64,000 bases of DNA from Pilimelia terevasa. Its GTDB lineage: Bacteria; Actinomycetota; Actinomycetes; Mycobacteriales; Micromonosporaceae. Made by a program: the position numbers and the translations under genes. The stretch covers positions 124,001 through 188,000 of the forward strand of contig NZ_BMQC01000006.1 of NCBI RefSeq assembly GCF_014647915.1, in the 5' to 3' direction. Below are positions 9,301 through 16,766 of the stretch, one piece after another. Under the pieces are notes generated by a model, which saw only the letters and a program-made list of their open reading frames with translations, had not been told where the DNA came from and did not search any database. The number at the start of each line of letters is the position of its first letter. Within the stretch, counting starts at the first letter, position 1.

Positions 9301-9638
9301 ATCTCGTCCACGCGGAACAGCCGCTGGTCCAACTTCCCCGCGGCGAGCAGGCTGACGGCGTCGCGCGGGATTACCAGGACGGACCGACCGGCGCGCTGGC
9401 CGACGAAGGTCATTCCCGTCCGGCCGGGACCGGGGCGCGCCACGACGCCGCCGTCGGCCCGCACCTCCACCCGGTCGCCCGTGAGCAGGGTGACCGCCCC
9501 GGCCGCGGCGGCCGGCGCGGGTCGGGCGGCCGGCGGGCGCGCGGGCGGGGCGGCGGCGGCGGGGGCCGCGGCCAGTCCGCCGCCGAGCAGGGCGGCGCCC
9601 AGGGCGGCCGCCGTCGTCGTTCTGGACCGATGAGGCAC
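6333..9638 (-). CDS. Large secreted subtilisin-like (S8) serine protease
   Basis: A 1101-residue exported protease. GTG 9638 follows GGAGG and opens a signal peptide with AAAAP near residue 30. An inhibitor-like prodomain fills about 40-215. The S8 triad is D230 in VLDTGVD, H264 in GHGTHVAS and S433 in SGTSMATPH, followed by AALLAQRHPEW. About 600 residues beyond the catalytic domain are beta-rich, with Fn3/Ig-like stretches (PSGMFTLAASQVTV, STETRTRYAF) as in other large actinobacterial subtilases. No cell-wall sorting motif is seen, so it is probably released. It lies in the space between ffh and ftsY. Confidence 0.95.
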   Translation of the reverse strand: MPHRSRTTTAAALGAALLGGGLAAAPAAAAPPARPPAARPAPAAAAGAVTLLTGDRVEVRADGGVVARPGPGRTGMTFVGQRAGRSVLVIPRDAVSLLAAGKLDQRLFRVDEILAANRARRSDAVRLIVAAPAGAAAARAAVTATPGGAARPLPAIGALAVSAGAGQAAALWRGITADTGQARQLRGGLGKVWLDGVRQVSLDKSVPQTGAPAAWAAGLDGAGVKVAVLDTGVDATHPDLAGRVAAARSFGTDTGDPGVDKVGHGTHVASTVAGSGAASQGRRKGMAPQVSLLNGKVCASEMCDESAIVEGMTWAAEQGARVVNLSLGGSDTIGEDPLEQAVNGLSARHRTLFVVAAGNSYGLGQVGSPSTADAALSVAAVDGAGQVTAFSSKGLREDGAVKPEIAAPGLDINAARSAQSPGSGPYTTMSGTSMATPHVAGAAALLAQRHPEWTGDHLKRALVAYAKPTVGTAVHAQGAGQVDVAAAVRASVLPGTASVNFPRQLWPHDDDQPVSRSVSYVNPGTAPVTLALRLDMGTADGTPAPSGMFTLAASQVTVAPGTTATVDLTARTAVEGALGDYAGTVTATAPGVSLRTPVGIQRDSERYDVTVRTLDRDGLPAVGLTLMADMAGQMFMATSRPGVDQPQLRLAKGTFAAAFISIPVDGTKPAAFMVHPAYRVSRTTTITADARITRPVVTRVPHADARDLGVVMAPTFTDRPSETALMFGDSPRPGGASMYVGQLGPKISYPHLRTMVQVTKLHPEGDGRRNRGYGYNLAWAVQGRVPTGFARTVSGDQLATVTTDIADVGLGTGAKFNMAQMGTPMMSMGVSEALPRPYVMTEYFLNDSPDLRWQSDTMEGTIAEDATMLGTMDTPRRYEPGRGYFEKWNRGVFGPAVRSDDAPVRMGQGTMSICPALLDDGAGRAGFGTLAGTVTVRRDGAELGRLDELCGQLPVPAGTARYEVDVVARMRDLAVSTETRTRYAFTQAPPAQGEVTPDAAAVRFSPALDDRNASPRGARIEVPVLVQRTGAPGRLKSVTAQVSYDDGRTWAGLELTRRGDGRYTYQAQNPAAPGFASLRAVVTDQAGNTTEQTTIRAYRIG

Positions 9639-9771
9639 GGATCCTCCAAACGGTGGATGTGGTACCCGCGATCCCACCAGATTGGACGCCTCCCGGGCGA
9701 CGACCTGTCCGGCTTCCGACACTCCGGTGTGACGCCCGGCCGGGGAAGCCGGGCCGGCGCCCGGCCGGGCT

Positions 9772-11046
9772 TCAGTCGGCGAGGAGCGCGTCGACGAAGG
9801 CGGCCGGCTCGAACGGCGCGAGGTCGTCGGGGCCCTCGCCCAGGCCGACGAGCTTGACCGGGATGCCGAGGCGCCGCTGCACGGCGATGACGATGCCGCC
9901 CTTGGCCGTACCGTCGAGCTTGGTGAGCACCACGCCGGTCACGTTCACCGCCTCGGTGAACACGCGGGCCTGCTCCAGACCGTTCTGTCCCGTCGTCGCG
10001 TCGAGGACGAGCAGGGTCTCGGCGACCGGGCCGTGCTTCTCGGCGACCCGCTTGACCTTGCCCAGCTCGTCCATCAGCCCGACCTTGTTCTGGAGCCGGC
10101 CGGCGGTGTCGATGAGGACGGTGTCGGTACCGGCGTCGATGCCGCGCCGGACGGCGTCGAAGGCGACGCTCGCCGGGTCGCCGCCCTCGGGTCCCCGGAC
10201 GACCTCCGCGCCGACCCGGGACGCCCAGGTGGTGAGCTGGTCGGCGGCAGCGGCGCGGAAGGTGTCGGCGGCGCCCAGCACGACGGTGTGCCCGTCGGCG
10301 ACGAGCACCCGGGCGATCTTGCCGCAGGTGGTGGTCTTCCCAGCGCCGTTGACGCCGACGACGAGCAGGACCGCGGGCATACCGCCGGTGGGGGTCGCGG
10401 CGAGCGAGCGGTCCAGCGCGGGGTCGAGGACGGCGACCAGCTCCTCGGCCAGCAGCGCCCGCAGCTCGGCGGGGCTGCGGGTGCCGAGGACCTTCACCCG
10501 CGCGCGGAGCCGGCCGACGATCTCGGTGGTCGCGTCGAGCCCGACGTCGGCGCCGATCAGGCTCTCCTCGATCTCCTCCCAGGCGTCCTCGTCGAGGTGG
10601 TCGCGGGCCAGCAGGCTCAGCAGGCCCCGGCCGAGCAGGCCCTGCGAGCGGGCCAGGCGGCCGCGGAGCCGGACCAGCCGCCCGGCCGTGGGCGCGGGTG
10701 CCTCGACCCCGGCCTCCGCCGCCCCGGCACCGGCGGGCTCCTCGGTCGGGGCGGGCTCCCGGGTCGGCGCGGGCTCCTCGGTCGGGGCGGGCGCCGGCGG
10801 TCCGGGCTCCGCCGGGGCGGGCGCCTCGGCGGGCACGGCCGGCGGCTGCGGCGCGGCCCCGGCGGAATCCTCGTGCGGGCGCGGGGTGGGCAGCGTCGTC
10901 GTCGCCGGTACCGCGGTGGCGCCCGTGGTGGCCCCCTCCCCGGCCGGCGGCGCGGTCGGGCGGCGGCGCAGCCGGGGCGCGAGGAGGGCCACCGCGCCGA
11001 GCAGGAGCACGCCCAGGAGGATGATGACGGCAAGCACGGGATCCAT
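9772..11046 (-). CDS. ftsY: Signal recognition particle receptor FtsY
   Basis: A 424-residue SRP-receptor GTPase docking ribosome-SRP complexes at the membrane. ATG 11046 gives MDPVLAVIILLGVLLL, a true N-terminal membrane helix, as in other actinobacteria. An Ala/Pro/Glu-rich linker with repeated PAPTEEPAPTREPAP units runs to about 125. The NG domain follows: P-loop GVNGAGKTTT near 234, DTAGRLQNK, TKLDGTAKGG and the closing GEGPDDLAPFEP motif. It is transcribed toward the protease gene and diverges from the PhoD-like gene across 55 bases. In related genomes smc is usually just upstream; here about 12.5 kb of other genes intervene. Confidence 0.97.
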   Translation of the reverse strand: MDPVLAVIILLGVLLLGAVALLAPRLRRRPTAPPAGEGATTGATAVPATTTLPTPRPHEDSAGAAPQPPAVPAEAPAPAEPGPPAPAPTEEPAPTREPAPTEEPAGAGAAEAGVEAPAPTAGRLVRLRGRLARSQGLLGRGLLSLLARDHLDEDAWEEIEESLIGADVGLDATTEIVGRLRARVKVLGTRSPAELRALLAEELVAVLDPALDRSLAATPTGGMPAVLLVVGVNGAGKTTTCGKIARVLVADGHTVVLGAADTFRAAAADQLTTWASRVGAEVVRGPEGGDPASVAFDAVRRGIDAGTDTVLIDTAGRLQNKVGLMDELGKVKRVAEKHGPVAETLLVLDATTGQNGLEQARVFTEAVNVTGVVLTKLDGTAKGGIVIAVQRRLGIPVKLVGLGEGPDDLAPFEPAAFVDALLAD

Positions 11047-11101
11047 GCTGAAATCCTGGCAGACCGGCAGGATGCTGATCCCTTTGCCCCGGAGGTTCGC
11101 C

Positions 11102-12718
11102 GTGTCAGCACCGTCGATCGTGATCGGCCCGCTGCTGCGCCGCGTCGTCGGCGACCAGGCCACCGTCTGGCTGGAGCTGAGCGACCCGGCGACGGTCGAG
11201 GTGCGGGCGGGGGCGGCGGCGGGCCGGGCGCGGACCTTCAGCGCGTACGGCCACCACTACGCCCTCGTCGTCGTCAGCGGCCTGCCGCCGGCCGCGGCCA
11301 CGCCGTACGAGGTGCTGGTCGACGGCGCGCCGGCCTGGCCGGACCCGGAGCGCACCGCGCACCCGGCGGCGGTGATCCGCACCCGCGGCGCCGGGGACCC
11401 GGTCCACCTGGTGTTCGGCTCGTGCCGCGAGGCGACCGAGCGGACCAGCGGCCGCGGGCTGCCGCCGGACGCCCTGGACGCCTACGCGCGGCGGCTGGCG
11501 GCGGACCCGTCGACGCCCCGCCCAGACCTGCTGGTGCTGCTCGGCGACCAGGTCTACGCCGACGAGACCTCCACGGTCGTCCGGCGCTGGCTGCGCCAGC
11601 GCCGCCGGCCGGCGCACGCGCCGCAGGACCAGGTGATGACGTACGAGGAGTACACGGGGCTGTACCGCGAGTCGTGGCGGGACCCGGAGATCGCCTGGCT
11701 GCTCGCCACCGTCCCCTCCGTGATGATCTTCGATGACCACGAGGTCATCGACGACTGGAACTCCTCGGCCTTCTGGCGGGAGGAGATCCGCCGCCAGCCC
11801 TGGTGGCCGGAGCGGATCGCCGCCGGTCTGGCCTCGTACTGGATCTACCAGCACCTCGGCAACCTGGCGCCCGCGCAGCTCGCCGAGGATCCGCTGTACG
11901 CCCGGCTGCACGACGCCGCGGACGCCACCGGCGCCGTCCGGGAGGTGACCGCCGACGGCGGCAGGTACCGGTGGAGCTACGTGGTCGACCTCGACCGCAC
12001 CCGCCTGGTCATGCTGGACAACCGCGCCGACCGGGTCCTGGAGCCCGGCCGCCGGTCGATGCTGGCCGAGCGGGACTGGCACTGGCTCGCCGCGCAGGTC
12101 GCCGACCCGCCGGACCACCTCGTCATCGGCGCGTCCCTACCGTGGCTGCTGCCGCCCGCGGTCCACCACCTGGAGAACCTCAGCGAGCGCCTGGCCGAGT
12201 CCGGCCGGGCCGGGGTCCGGGCGTGCGGCGAGCGGCTGCGGCTGGCGGTGGACCTGGAGCACTGGGGCGCCTTCCGGGCGTCGTTCGACCGGCTGGTCGC
12301 GCTGTGCGCGGAGATCGGCTCGGCCGCGCGGGGGCCGGCGACGATCAGCGTGCTCTCGGGCGACGTGCACCACTCGTACGTCGCGCGGGCCCGGTACAAC
12401 AGCGCGGTGCGCGCGCCGGTGCACCAGCTCACCTGCTCGCCGCTGCACAACGACGTGCCCGGCTTCATGCGGCCGTTCCTGCGGCTGGGCTGGTCGCGCG
12501 GCGCCGCGGTGGCCGGACGGGCGCTGGCCCGGCTGGCGGGGCTGCCGCGGCCGTCCCTGCGCTGGCGGCGGCTGGCCGGCCCGTTCTTCGGCAACGCGGT
12601 CGCCACACTCCGGCTGTCCGGGCGGGCGGCGCACGTGGACTTCGAGGCGACCACGAAGGAGGGGACGCTGCGCCCGCTGGCCTCGGTACCGCTGACCGGC
12701 GGGCCGGAGCGGGGGTGA
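11102..12718 (+). CDS. PhoD-like metallophosphatase (alkaline phosphatase D family)
   Basis: A 538-residue protein with an N-terminal fibronectin-like domain (about 1-90) and a PhoD-type metallophosphatase core. Metal-site motifs are visible: FGSCRE near 102, LGDQVYAD, FDDHEVIDDWN, and SGDVHHSYVA toward the end. It likely hydrolyses phosphate mono- or diesters using Fe/Ca. No signal peptide is seen after the chosen GTG 11102, which has GGAGG six bases upstream, so it may act in the cytoplasm, unlike classical Tat-exported PhoD. It converges on the antitoxin-like gene with seven bases between stops. Confidence 0.85.
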   Translation: MSAPSIVIGPLLRRVVGDQATVWLELSDPATVEVRAGAAAGRARTFSAYGHHYALVVVSGLPPAAATPYEVLVDGAPAWPDPERTAHPAAVIRTRGAGDPVHLVFGSCREATERTSGRGLPPDALDAYARRLAADPSTPRPDLLVLLGDQVYADETSTVVRRWLRQRRRPAHAPQDQVMTYEEYTGLYRESWRDPEIAWLLATVPSVMIFDDHEVIDDWNSSAFWREEIRRQPWWPERIAAGLASYWIYQHLGNLAPAQLAEDPLYARLHDAADATGAVREVTADGGRYRWSYVVDLDRTRLVMLDNRADRVLEPGRRSMLAERDWHWLAAQVADPPDHLVIGASLPWLLPPAVHHLENLSERLAESGRAGVRACGERLRLAVDLEHWGAFRASFDRLVALCAEIGSAARGPATISVLSGDVHHSYVARARYNSAVRAPVHQLTCSPLHNDVPGFMRPFLRLGWSRGAAVAGRALARLAGLPRPSLRWRRLAGPFFGNAVATLRLSGRAAHVDFEATTKEGTLRPLASVPLTGGPERG

Positions 12719-12725
12719 GTGCGGC

Positions 12726-13049
12726 TCAGGCCGCGCGGATGCTCTGGGTCGCGTGGGCGATGGCCCGCCGGAGGGCGGCCAGCGGGATCGTCCGGTCGTC
12801 CTCGGCCTCGGTGAGACCCAGCTCGATCCACTCCCGGATGAGGGTGGAGAACGGGATGCCGGCCCGCTCGGCGGCGGCCCGGACGCGGCGGTCCAGCTCG
12901 ACGGGCAGCCGGACGCCGCGCATCACCATCGGCTCGGTCTCGGCGGGCGGCGGCGGGTCCTCCTCGATCTGCGCGGCGTAGTCGACGTCCCCGTGGTCGA
13001 AGGCCCGTGCGGCCGCGGTCAGCTCACGCTCGGACTGCGCTCCGGTCAT
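12726..13049 (-). CDS. Ribbon-helix-helix antitoxin-like protein (BrnA-like)
   Basis: A 107-residue protein whose middle (about 43-85) reads MRGVRLPVELDRRVRAAAER followed by GIPFSTLIREWIELGL, a classic ribbon-helix-helix DNA-binding domain. The N-terminal 40 residues are acidic. It starts at ATG 13049 inside the stop of the preceding gene (ATGA overlap), so translation is coupled. Toxin-first order with overlap, RHH partner second, is the arrangement of BrnT/BrnA modules. By that model it would bind the toxin and repress the shared promoter; this is inference from order and fold. Confidence 0.65.
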   Translation of the reverse strand: MTGAQSERELTAAARAFDHGDVDYAAQIEEDPPPPAETEPMVMRGVRLPVELDRRVRAAAERAGIPFSTLIREWIELGLTEAEDDRTIPLAALRRAIAHATQSIRAA

Positions 13050-13318
13050 GCCGTCGCCTCCCACTGCTCGAACCGGGCGGTCTCCGCCGGTGTCAACTCC
13101 CGGGCACCCAGGATGAGCTGGTCGAAGTCATCGATGCGGCGGACCGCGACGATGAGCGCCCGCCCCGTCAGCGTACGCCCGGCGACGGTGATGATCCGGA
13201 CTCCGCCGCTGATCGCGGCCACGGGCATCCGCCGCGGCGCGGCCAGCACCTGGGTGACTTCGTGCGGCTGGACACCGCGCAGCGACTCCAGCGCCGCCGG
13301 CAACCAGTCGTACCCCAT
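13046..13318 (-). CDS. Small BrnT-like toxin candidate
   Basis: A 90-residue protein from ATG 13318. The second half has the alternating pattern seen in BrnT-type RNases: IITVAGRTLTGRALIVAVRR, then ILGARELTPAETARFEQWE, where the GARELT..E segment corresponds to the family's SAR..T..E motif. The N-terminal helix PAALESLRG and the VTQVL segment replace the usual DE..N..KHGV region, so similarity is partial. Its position directly upstream of, and overlapping, an RHH protein supports a toxin-antitoxin pair. The function is inferred, and it could belong to an unnamed sister family. Confidence 0.55.
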   Translation of the reverse strand: MGYDWLPAALESLRGVQPHEVTQVLAAPRRMPVAAISGGVRIITVAGRTLTGRALIVAVRRIDDFDQLILGARELTPAETARFEQWEATA

Positions 13319-13353
13319 GGGGCGAGTGTAAAACGCTTGCTGGACGGCGGTAA

Positions 13354-13896
13354 ATGGCGAAGATGGGACACATGACCTGGACCGCACCCGCGCAGGACCG
13401 CGCCGACGTACCCCACACCGGCGACGAGCGCGCGCAGCTCGCCGCGTGGCTGGACTTCCACCGCGCCACGCTCCTGACCAAGTGCGCCGGCCTGACCGGC
13501 GCACAGCTCGCGACCGCCTCGGTACCGCCCTCGCGGCTCACCCTGCTCGGGCTGGTCCGGCACCTGGCCGAGGTGGAGCGGTACTGGTTCCGCCGCGTCC
13601 TGGACGACGAGCCGGTGCCGAGCCTGTTCTCGTACGACACCGATGCCGACGCCGACTTCCACGACCTGGACCCGGACCGGGCGGAGGCCGACTTCGCCAC
13701 CTACCGGGCCGAGGTCGCCGCGGCCCGGGCCGCGGCGGGCCGGCACGACCTGGACGCCACGGTGTCCTCCCGCGGCCGGCCCGGCGGCGACTTCACGGCC
13801 CGCTGGGTGCACCTGCACATGGTCGAGGAGTACGCCCGGCACAACGGCCACGCCGACCTGATCCGCGAGCGGATCGACGGCGCGGCCGCCACCTGA
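13354..13896 (+). CDS. DinB-fold (DUF664) protein, possible mycothiol-dependent enzyme
   Basis: A 180-residue protein of the DinB/DUF664 four-helix family. The metal-binding histidines are recognisable: LVRHLAEVERYWF and the HLHMVEEYARHNGHADLIRE region. Members include thiol S-transferases using mycothiol in actinobacteria; the substrate here is unknown. In-frame starts are at 13354, 13363 and 13372. The last one gives the MTWTAP opening usual for the family, so the real protein may be 174 residues. It diverges from the toxin candidate across only 35 bases and converges on the SOD-like gene with seven bases between stops. Confidence 0.75.
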   Translation: MAKMGHMTWTAPAQDRADVPHTGDERAQLAAWLDFHRATLLTKCAGLTGAQLATASVPPSRLTLLGLVRHLAEVERYWFRRVLDDEPVPSLFSYDTDADADFHDLDPDRAEADFATYRAEVAAARAAAGRHDLDATVSSRGRPGGDFTARWVHLHMVEEYARHNGHADLIRERIDGAAAT

Positions 13897-13903
13897 CCGG
13901 CCG

Positions 13904-14461
13904 TCAGCGGGCCGCCAGCGTCAGGCAGGCCACCCGGGCACCGGCGACGCCGGGATTGCTGTGGTCGTGGCTGGTCGGGTCGGCGTGCACCACCACCGAG
14001 CCGGGGGCGGCGCGGTAGGTCCACGGGTTCTCCGCGGCGGTCACCGCGGTGCCGTTGGCGTCGGTGGTGACGTCGAGCCAGACCTCGTTCCGCGGGTTCG
14101 CCGCGTGCGGGTCGGTGCCGGGCTCCTGCTGGTAGTGGCCGCCGGACGAGGCCGGCTCCGGGCCGCACGCGAGGGCGTGCAGGTGGGCGCCGTACGTGCG
14201 GTGCGGCAGCAGGCCGTGGACGGTCAGGGTCGTCTTCGTCACGCCGGTGCTCAGCGACGCCGAGCCGAGGTGGACCAGCGCGCCGTCGGGGACGAGCGTG
14301 GCGTCGTACCGGTACGCGCCGCCGCTGCCGCCGTCGGTCGCGGTGCCGGTGCCGTAGAGAAGCTGGGGGCCCACCGCGGTCGCGGCGGCGGGCAGCGCCG
14401 CGCCGGTGAGGCCGATCGCCGCCGCGGCGCCCAGGGCCGCCATCCGCCTGTTCGTTGGCAT
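13904..14461 (-). CDS. Secreted Cu/Zn superoxide dismutase family protein
   Basis: A 185-residue exported protein with a signal peptide (about 1-28). Copper-site histidines can be assigned: H93 and H95 in GAHLHA, H109 in GGHYQQ and H159 in VVVHA. H119 and D130 are plausible zinc ligands, and C98/C179 would form the conserved disulfide. The electrostatic and zinc loops differ from classical SodC (DPHAANPRNEVW), so activity as a dismutase is likely but not certain. The start is ATG 14461. It would remove superoxide outside the cell. Confidence 0.75.
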   Translation of the reverse strand: MPTNRRMAALGAAAAIGLTGAALPAAATAVGPQLLYGTGTATDGGSGGAYRYDATLVPDGALVHLGSASLSTGVTKTTLTVHGLLPHRTYGAHLHALACGPEPASSGGHYQQEPGTDPHAANPRNEVWLDVTTDANGTAVTAAENPWTYRAAPGSVVVHADPTSHDHSNPGVAGARVACLTLAAR

Positions 14462-14562
14462 GGGACTGTCCTCTCGACGGATCCAAGTTCCTCGATGTTG
14501 TGCCAGCTAAACACAATCCCGGCCGCCGGCCCAGCCCCGGCGGCCGGCGGATCCGGCGGGCG

Positions 14563-14828
14563 TCACAGCCCGAGGGCCGCCCGCACGTACCGGACGTCGG
14601 ACGGGCCGCCCGTCCAGCGTTACGCGGCCAGGGCGGCGGCCACGTCGTCGCGCCACTGGCCGCGGTCCGCAGGCCGGCCAGGGCCGGCACCCGCAGGGCC
14701 GGCGCCAGCGCGCCGGCCCGGACCTCGGCGCCGCTCACGCCGTGCCGGGAGCCGAGGTCCCGCTCGTCGGCGTACCGGCGGAGCACGTCGAAGTCGATGA
14801 GCAGGGCGGTGGCGGGGGAACGCCGCAC
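14563..14828 (-). pseudogene. Degraded HAD-family hydrolase remnant
   Basis: From a GTG at 14828 the minus strand reads RRSPATALLIDFDVLRRYAD, then ..HGVSGAEVRAGALAPAL, resembling the opening of HAD-superfamily hydrolases (ALLIDFDGVLR...). The glycine normally following the DFD motif is missing, consistent with a 3-base loss. The frame then shifts near 14670 and GQWRDDVAAALAA appears in another frame before a stop. The last piece, SDVRYVRAALGL, precedes a final TGA at 14563. Only about 85 codons of a usually 200-residue family remain, so large internal deletion and frameshift are both implied. It sits upstream of, and divergent to, the SGNH gene. Confidence 0.55.
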
Positions 14829-14980
14829 GGGGGTCCTCTGGCGGTGGGCCGGGCCGCGGCGACGGCCGGGTGGGCCGGGGGCCGCCGCCGCGGCGGCCGG
14901 GTCGGCGCAACGTCGGACGCTTCGGTAGCAGTCGGGCCAACCAGGCCGCCCGGACGCCCGTGCCACGGTAGTCCTGAGGG

Positions 14981-16018
14981 GTGGGCGACGGCACGGACCC
15001 CGGGTGCGGGGCGGACGCGGGGGCGTTTGCGCCCCGTGCCGCGCTGTCTGGGCGGTTCGGGGTCGGGCGCCCGGCGGCGGGCGCGACGGCCGCCGTTGTC
15101 CTGGCCGCGGTGCTCGCCCTGCTGCCCGCGCCGACCGCCCGGCAGGCGGCGGCCGCCCGCGACCCCGTGCGGATCCTGGCCCTCGGCGACTCGCTGACCT
15201 GGGGTACCGCCGCGCCGCACCTCGACGGCTGGCGGCGCGGCCTGCGCGCCCGGCTGGTCCGCGCGGGCGTCCCGGTGGACTTCGTCGGCAGCCGGGCCAC
15301 CGGCGCCTTCGCCGACAACCAGCACGACGGCCGGCCCGGCTGGCGGATCGCCGACCTCCGCCGCGCCGCCCCGGCCCTGGTCCGCGCCGCGGACCCCGAC
15401 GTCATCCTGCTGCACGTCGGGACCAACGACGTGAAGCTGCCCGGCCCGGGCGTGGCCGGGGCGCCCGCCCGCCTCGGCCTGCTGCTGGACCAGCTCCTGC
15501 GGCTGGCGCCGGCCGCGCCGGTGCTCGTGGCCCAGGTGGCCAACTCGCCGCGGGTCGACATCCAGCCGCGGCTCGCCCGGTTCAACCGGTCGCTGGCGGT
15601 GGTCGCCGCCCGGCGCGGCCCGCGGGTCCGGGTCGTGGACATGGCCGCCCTCGGCGTGTTCTCCGACTTCGCCGACAGCCTGCACCCGAACCGGCGGGGC
15701 TACGCGGTCCTGGCCCACCGCTGGTACCGGGCGCTCCAGCCGGTCCTGCGCCGCGGCGGCGCGCCGTGGAGCGAGGCCGGGGACCCCCAGCGCAGCCGGT
15801 ACCAGTGCGCGCGCGTGCGGGTCGACGCGCACCGGCGGCTGCGGGGCGCGTACTGCCGCTGGTGGCACCTGCGGCCCGGCCCCGGCACCGCCGCCGGCCG
15901 GCCCGGGGCGCTGACGTGGCAGACGGTCCGGGTGCGGACGGTCACCGTCGCCGTCCGGCGGGCCGACGGCACGACCGTGCGCCGGGTCACCCGCGTCCGG
16001 TACTGGTCGGCCGTCTGA
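14981..16018 (+). CDS. Secreted SGNH/GDSL hydrolase
   Basis: A 345-residue exported esterase/lipase-like enzyme. Block I is LALGDSLTWG with nucleophile S71, the oxyanion asparagine N149 lies in VGTNDVK, and the catalytic D232/H235 pair is in DSLHPNRRGY. A hydrophobic segment at about 32-50 acts as signal or anchor after a 30-residue leader. About 90 residues follow the SGNH core (after residue 255), Arg-rich with two cysteines, with no domain recognised. The GTG start at 14981 lies against a GAGGGG stretch; a later start is possible. A second SGNH enzyme lies at 22.9 kb. Confidence 0.85.
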   Translation: MGDGTDPGCGADAGAFAPRAALSGRFGVGRPAAGATAAVVLAAVLALLPAPTARQAAAARDPVRILALGDSLTWGTAAPHLDGWRRGLRARLVRAGVPVDFVGSRATGAFADNQHDGRPGWRIADLRRAAPALVRAADPDVILLHVGTNDVKLPGPGVAGAPARLGLLLDQLLRLAPAAPVLVAQVANSPRVDIQPRLARFNRSLAVVAARRGPRVRVVDMAALGVFSDFADSLHPNRRGYAVLAHRWYRALQPVLRRGGAPWSEAGDPQRSRYQCARVRVDAHRRLRGAYCRWWHLRPGPGTAAGRPGALTWQTVRVRTVTVAVRRADGTTVRRVTRVRYWSAV

Positions 16019-16129
16019 ACCGGACCCTCCCCCGATCGCGGGACCCCACGATTGAAACGCGCGCGGCCCGGGTACCGGTGGCCCCAACAGGATCTCCACT
16101 GGAGACTTCCACTGAGGAGGATCACCGCG

Positions 16130-16486
16130 ATGACCGAACGATTCACGCCGTACGCCTACCGGGCCGACAGCGGCTTCGAGACCGGCCAGGATCTCTCCGG
16201 TTACGACGTCGAGGCCACCGACGGCAGCATCGGCAGCATCGACGACGCCAGCGAGGAGGTCGACGCGCACTACGTGGTCGTCGACACCGGCCCGTGGATC
16301 TTCGGCAAGAAGGTGATGCTGCCGGCCGGCACGATCAACCGGATCGACCACGCCGACAAGAAGGTCTTCCTGGACCGGACGAAGGACCAGGTCAAGGCGA
16401 GCCCGGAGTACGACGAGGACGCCCACCGGCGCCCCGAGTACCGGGACGAGGTCGGCTCGTACTACGACCGCACCTACCAGGCCTGA
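16130..16486 (+). CDS. PRC-barrel domain protein
   Basis: A 118-residue soluble protein. Residues about 20-85 form a PRC-barrel: LSGYDVEATDGSIGSIDDAS, YVVVDTGPWIFGKKVMLPAG and ADKKVFLDRTKDQVKASP. The short charged tail ends EVGSYYDRTYQA. Such proteins are common stress-associated proteins in actinobacteria; the ligand is unknown. ATG 16130 has GAGGAGG nine bases upstream. The 5' region contains GGGTAC preceded by ATTGAAA, vaguely like a SigB/F promoter, which would fit the nearby sigma gene but is weak evidence. A strong terminator-like hairpin follows. Confidence 0.8.
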   Translation: MTERFTPYAYRADSGFETGQDLSGYDVEATDGSIGSIDDASEEVDAHYVVVDTGPWIFGKKVMLPAGTINRIDHADKKVFLDRTKDQVKASPEYDEDAHRRPEYRDEVGSYYDRTYQA

Positions 16487-16526
16487 GCGGCGCACACGGG
16501 ACGGCGAACGGCGCACGCCTGACGTG

Positions 16527-16568
16527 CGCACCGATGGGCGCGGCGTTCTCGCCGCGCCCATCGGTGCG
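16527..16568 (+). terminator. 19-bp hairpin terminator after the PRC-barrel gene
   Basis: A perfect 19-base inverted repeat (left arm 16527-16545, CGCACCGATGGGCGCGGCG) closes over a TTCT loop, 41 bases after the stop. There is no T-tract, as usual for high-GC actinobacterial terminators. Confidence 0.75.
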
Positions 16569-16628
16569 TCCAGGCCACGCCGCTGTCACCGCCGGGGTAA
16601 CCCTGCCGTGCCACGGCGGGGCTGAATG

Positions 16629-16667
16629 TTGCACTATGACAACCGTCATAATGTTGCCGTATGGCAA
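16629..16667. promoter_or_regulatory. Pair of MarR-type operator-like palindromes
   Basis: Two related 14-base sites lie 25 bases apart: TTGCACTATGACAA (16629-16642) and TTGCCGTATGGCAA (16654-16667). The second is a perfect palindrome apart from its 4-base centre. Between them TATGAC-AACC-GTCATA (16635-16650) forms a further inverted repeat. They stand 100-140 bases before the first phosphatase gene. The size and symmetry fit a MarR-family dimer, and a marR gene lies 1.4 kb downstream. The match to that regulator is inferred. Confidence 0.5.
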
Positions 16668-16766
16668 TCGTCAGACGGCGGACGTGAGGGGCGAGCGGAC
16701 CATGGTGGGCGCGGCGGTGTCGAGGGGGAGCGGATGGGGCGCGACGCGCCGGGCGGGAGTCGCGCG

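Noticed and set aside
10740-10830. Repeated PAPTEEPAP-coding DNA in ftsY as a mobile or CRISPR-like repeat
   Set aside because: It is an in-frame low-complexity linker typical of actinobacterial FtsY, with units too short and variable to be anything else.
16080-16130. SigB/F-type promoter before the PRC-barrel gene
   Set aside because: GGGTAC is present but the -35 GTTT element is not at a proper distance; kept only as a remark.
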